Under the pieces are notes generated by a model, which was not told the origin of the DNA, made no database searches, and saw only the letters and a program-made list of their open reading frames with translations. Source: Thermoplasmata archaeon (lineage in GTDB: Archaea; Thermoplasmatota; Thermoplasmata; Thermoplasmatales; Thermoplasmataceae). From it: a stretch of DNA of 6,977 nucleotides. A program made the translations under genes and the position numbers. The stretch covers positions 1-6,977 of the forward strand of contig JAJZOM010000242.1 in the NCBI GenBank assembly GCA_021811505.1. The letters run 5' to 3'. Of this stretch, positions 5,207-6,977 are shown in pieces (positions within the stretch are counted from its first letter, which is position 1; the number at the start of each line of letters is the position of its first letter).

Positions 5207-5220
5207 ACAATATCATAATA
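5207..5220 (+). promoter_or_regulatory. Second TATA candidate, close to the pdxA-like start
   Basis: ACAATATCATAATA is centred about 28 bp before the TTG at 5243, the distance expected for a leaderless or nearly leaderless archaeal transcript. It is less TATA-like than the element at 5130-5145, so the two are alternatives. Confidence 0.3.
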
Positions 5221-5242
5221 CAGTAAGGGATAAGGCACCATC

Positions 5243-6193
5243 TTGATCAACATCGGCGTTACAATGGGAGACCCGGCTGGGATAGGGCCGGAAATAGTGG
5301 CAAAATCGCTCACAAGATCATGGGAAAACGATGTGAGGTTCACACTGATAGGAAATCGTGAGAACTTTGATGACATCTCCCGGAGAGTTGGTCTTGGTTC
5401 GGGTTTCTCGGATAAATTTGAATTTGTTGATATTCCCGGTTCGGGGATAGAATACGGCAAGGTTAAGAAAGAATCAGGCAGAATAGCGCTGAGGAGCATA
5501 GAGGAGGCGACGAAAATGGCACTACACGGAGAACTCACAGGCATATCCACGGCACCAGTCAACAAGGAAGCGCTGCTGCTTGCCGGCTCAAGCTACAAGG
5601 ATCACACAGACATGCTGAAAGCTCTCACTAATTCACAGAAGGTATCCACGGTTTTTGAGGTCAGGAAGCTGAGGATAATATTCATGACGAAACACGTCTC
5701 TCTTCTGGATGCCTGCAGGTCTGTCAGAAAAGGCGATGTAATGGAGATTATAGCAATGGCGGATCAGGCATTGAAGGCGCTGGGCATCAAGAATGGAAAG
5801 ATTGGGGTGGCAGCATTGAATCCCCATTCTGGAGAGAACGGGTTATTTGGAAGGGAGGAGATCGATGAGATAATCCCTGCGATAAATGAAGCGAAACCGC
5901 AATTCAACGTATCCGGGCCATACCCTGCAGATTCGATATTTCACCAGGCTGCTGGCGGGAAATTCGACATCGTTGTCTCCTTATATCATGACCAGGGGCA
6001 CATCGCAGCTAAGATGTACGATTTCGACAGGACCGTAAGCATGAACATAGGTCTCCCTTTCCTCAGAACCTCAGTGGATCATGGGACTGCCTTTGACATC
6101 GCAGGAAAGAACATGGCAAGTGAAGTGAGCATGATTGAGGCCCTGAAGAAATCCGTCGAATACTCTTCCCAATACCGGAATTTTACGCCTTAA
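5243..6193 (+). CDS. PdxA-family NAD-dependent phosphate-ester dehydrogenase
   Basis: This 316-residue protein belongs to the PdxA family (E. coli PdxA, 329 residues), NAD-dependent and metal-dependent oxidative decarboxylases of 4-phosphorylated hydroxy acids. Motifs in order are TMGDPAGIGPEI (7-18), STAPVNKEAL (102-111), DHTDML (120-125), TKHVSL (149-154), ALNPHSGENGLFGREEID (191-208), PADSIF (228-233), SLYHDQGHIAAKM (246-258) and RTSVDHGTAFDIAGK (275-289). By spacing, the metal-ligand histidines should be H151, H195 and H249. No key residue is missing, so it should be active. The TTG start is forced: an in-frame TAA lies at 5231 and the next ATG is residue 8, inside the conserved N-terminal strand. 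Archaea make pyridoxal phosphate through PdxS/PdxT, so a PdxA2-like role (for example 4-phospho-D-threonate or D-erythronate dehydrogenase) is more likely than 4-hydroxythreonine-4-phosphate dehydrogenase. No partner kinase is in the window. Confidence 0.9.
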   Translation: MINIGVTMGDPAGIGPEIVAKSLTRSWENDVRFTLIGNRENFDDISRRVGLGSGFSDKFEFVDIPGSGIEYGKVKKESGRIALRSIEEATKMALHGELTGISTAPVNKEALLLAGSSYKDHTDMLKALTNSQKVSTVFEVRKLRIIFMTKHVSLLDACRSVRKGDVMEIIAMADQALKALGIKNGKIGVAALNPHSGENGLFGREEIDEIIPAINEAKPQFNVSGPYPADSIFHQAAGGKFDIVVSLYHDQGHIAAKMYDFDRTVSMNIGLPFLRTSVDHGTAFDIAGKNMASEVSMIEALKKSVEYSSQYRNFTP

Positions 6194-6274
6194 ACGCACA
6201 GTGCGCATGATTAGGCGGCATCGTCATAATTTAGAAACCAAGAAAACGCAGGTTTGAAGGATAGGTAGGTACCC

Positions 6275-6289
6275 TATTATTTAATTAAT
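6275..6289 (+). promoter_or_regulatory. TATA-like element before the candidate small ORF
   Basis: TATTATTTAATTAAT lies in the gap after the pdxA-like gene. A transcript starting about 26 bp downstream (near 6308-6311) would carry a GGAG motif and then the ATG at 6325. The rest of the gap (6194-6274) shows only a short palindrome, CGCACAGTGCG at 6195-6205, just past the stop codon. Confidence 0.35.
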
Positions 6290-6324
6290 CGAATCCGTTT
6301 TGTGTTCTAACTAACGGAGAACTG

Positions 6325-6399
6325 ATGGAACTTATGAGTCAATGGAAGTACTTGGCTTCAGGTAAGAAAAGAAGAAAATCAGAAGACAAGATCTTCTGA
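6325..6399 (+). CDS. Candidate small protein, 24 residues, unknown function
   Basis: An ATG at 6325 opens 24 codons ending in TGA at 6397-6399. The product begins MELMSQWKYLAS and ends in a strongly basic stretch (GKKRRKSEDKIF). GGAG at 6316-6319 lies 5 nt before the ATG, and a TATA-like element lies at 6275-6289, so promoter, ribosome site and start codon occur in the right order. The last 21 bases overlap the end of the convergent cysteine hydrolase gene and its terminator hairpin. No family is recognised. ORFs of this size arise often by chance, so it is only a candidate. Its downstream half may simply reflect the purine-rich complement of the T-rich terminator tail. Confidence 0.25.
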   Translation: MELMSQWKYLASGKKRRKSEDKIF

Positions 6400-6400
6400 T
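6364..6400 (-). terminator. Hairpin plus T-rich tail ending the cysteine hydrolase gene
   Basis: ATCAGAAGA (6378-6386) and TCTTCTGAT (6392-6400) form a perfect 9-bp stem with a 5-nt loop. On the minus strand it is followed by a pyrimidine, mostly T, tail (TTTCTTCTTTTCTT, 6377-6364). This looks like an intrinsic terminator for the hydrolase gene. Unusually, the stem lies within the coding end, with the TGA stop codon (6381-6379) in its downstream arm. Confidence 0.6.
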
Positions 6401-6954
6401 CTGATTACCTGTGCAAATTCACCATCTATTGATGCAAGATTGACATTGTGGATGGTTTCTGCAGGGATCGTTTCCCCGTGCTGATCTCTTGTTTCGAAGG
6501 CCGCGCATGCGTCTTCTATGACATACGACTTGAACCCAAGGTTTCCTGACATTCTCGCGGTTGTACTTACGCAATGGTCAGTCGTGATCCCCATATAGTA
6601 TACGTTGGGATCTCCCATTTTCCGGAGAATTTCCTCAAGATTAGTGCCTATAAGTGCGCTGTTAACGTGCTTTGTGATTATGGTCTCTCCCTCAACGGGT
6701 TTCACCTCATCCTTGAACGCAAAGGTAGGTTTTCCTTCCTTAAGCAGGGATTCTGGCTTCCTGGAATCATGCCTCACGTGAATAACAGTAAGCATATGCT
6801 TTCTGAACTCGCTGAGAACACTAGCCATAACGTTTTCTGCATCAGGATTGTTTCTTTTGCCCCATTTTGGGTCATCAAAGCCTTTCTGGACATCAATAAT
6901 AACAAGCACCGAATTATTGGAAACTTTGACCATATGATATGTAATATCAGCCAT
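6379..6954 (-). CDS. Isochorismatase-family cysteine hydrolase
   Basis: This 191-residue cytoplasmic enzyme has the isochorismatase-like fold. The catalytic triad is visible: Asp21 in LVIIDVQKGF, Lys95 in TIITKHVNSALIGTNL and Cys128 in GITTDHCVSTTARMSGNLGF, with the TT preceding the Cys forming the usual cis-peptide region. The tail EDACAAFE and LASIDGEFAQVIRSEDL is typical of a broad subfamily of uncharacterised hydrolases with VRHDS and HGEFA signatures. The metal-binding DWH motif of nicotinamidase is not seen, so PncA is unlikely. Possible substrates in the superfamily include isochorismate, N-carbamoyl amides and ureidoacrylate-type compounds; none can be chosen. The ATG at 6954 is the first start. 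A second ATG at 6933 (residue 8, before VKVSNNSVLV) lies about 26 bp after a TTAATTAA element and is a reasonable alternative. The window edge hides any further upstream promoter. Confidence 0.85.
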   Translation of the reverse strand: MADITYHMVKVSNNSVLVIIDVQKGFDDPKWGKRNNPDAENVMASVLSEFRKHMLTVIHVRHDSRKPESLLKEGKPTFAFKDEVKPVEGETIITKHVNSALIGTNLEEILRKMGDPNVYYMGITTDHCVSTTARMSGNLGFKSYVIEDACAAFETRDQHGETIPAETIHNVNLASIDGEFAQVIRSEDLVF

Positions 6955-6977
6955 TTAATTAATGGTTTTTTATGCTG

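Noticed and set aside
5140..5565. A 141-codon minus-strand frame over the start of the pdxA-like gene
   Set aside because: Ser/Pro/Leu-rich product without a recognisable domain, antisense to conserved PdxA motifs.
5243..6193. Direct naming as pyridoxine-biosynthesis pdxA
   Set aside because: Archaea usually use PdxS/PdxT, and PdxA paralogues with sugar-acid roles share all these motifs, so the symbol was withheld.
6195..6205. Short palindrome CGCACAGTGCG after the pdxA-like stop
   Set aside because: It could form only a 4-bp stem and has no T-tract, so it is not a convincing terminator or operator.
6261..6277. ATAGG/CCTAT short inverted repeat and AGGT tandem in the gap after the pdxA-like gene
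   Set aside because: Five-base arms occur easily by chance and no other signal supports them.
6379..6954. Nicotinamidase (PncA) assignment for the cysteine hydrolase
   Set aside because: The Asp-Lys-Cys triad is shared by the whole superfamily, but the metal-binding DWH-type motif of nicotinamidases is not visible.
1..6977. tRNA or rRNA genes, CRISPR arrays, insertion sequences, attachment sites
   Set aside because: No tRNA-like cloverleaf, repeat-spacer pattern, transposase or terminal repeat was seen; nearly all of the window is explained by intact metabolic, transport and regulatory genes.

Overview
The window looks archaeal and is most likely from the Thermoplasmata (Thermoplasmatales-like, moderate GC). 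The evidence is a Tfx-family regulator and a WtpA/WtpB-type tungstate/molybdate importer (both mainly archaeal families), AT-rich TATA-like boxes about 25-30 bp before first genes, and Shine-Dalgarno sequences that are clear only inside an operon. Arginine is mostly encoded by AGG/AGA, and the extracellular binding protein carries many N-glycosylation sequons and no lipobox. The lineage is an inference from style and gene content.

Layout, left to right. (1) The 3' end of an MFS transporter (+) is followed by a NUDT2-like Nudix hydrolase (+) whose TATA-like box overlaps the transporter's stop codon. (2) Convergent with it by 3 bp is a three-gene minus-strand operon, binding protein, permease, ATPase (wtpA-wtpB-wtpC order), read from about 3270 down to 768. 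(3) Divergent from that operon is a Tfx-type helix-turn-helix regulator (+). The short intergenic region between them holds a perfect 12-bp inverted repeat with a palindromic centre that overlaps the likely TATA elements of both genes. (4) A complete MFS transporter (-) converges on tfx. It is divergent from a PdxA-family dehydrogenase (+) that starts with TTG. (5) A 24-codon candidate small ORF (+) with a TATA-like box and a GGAG motif ends inside the terminator hairpin of a minus-strand isochorismatase-family cysteine hydrolase at the right edge.

How the genes fit together. The central unit (768-3787) reads as a self-contained oxyanion-uptake module: uptake of tungstate or molybdate by WtpABC, with a Tfx-family protein probably controlling the importer and itself through the shared dyad. 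Tfx was described in a methanogen as binding at a molybdenum-enzyme operon, so its placement beside a Mo/W importer is meaningful. The ATPase is unusual: about 200 residues with no C-terminal regulatory domain, Gln in place of the H-loop His, and a degenerate D-loop. The PdxA-like enzyme is unlikely to make vitamin B6 in an archaeon; with the divergent MFS carrier it may serve sugar-acid phosphate metabolism. No mobile elements, CRISPR arrays, tRNA or rRNA genes were seen. No gene-free stretch exceeds 300 bp.
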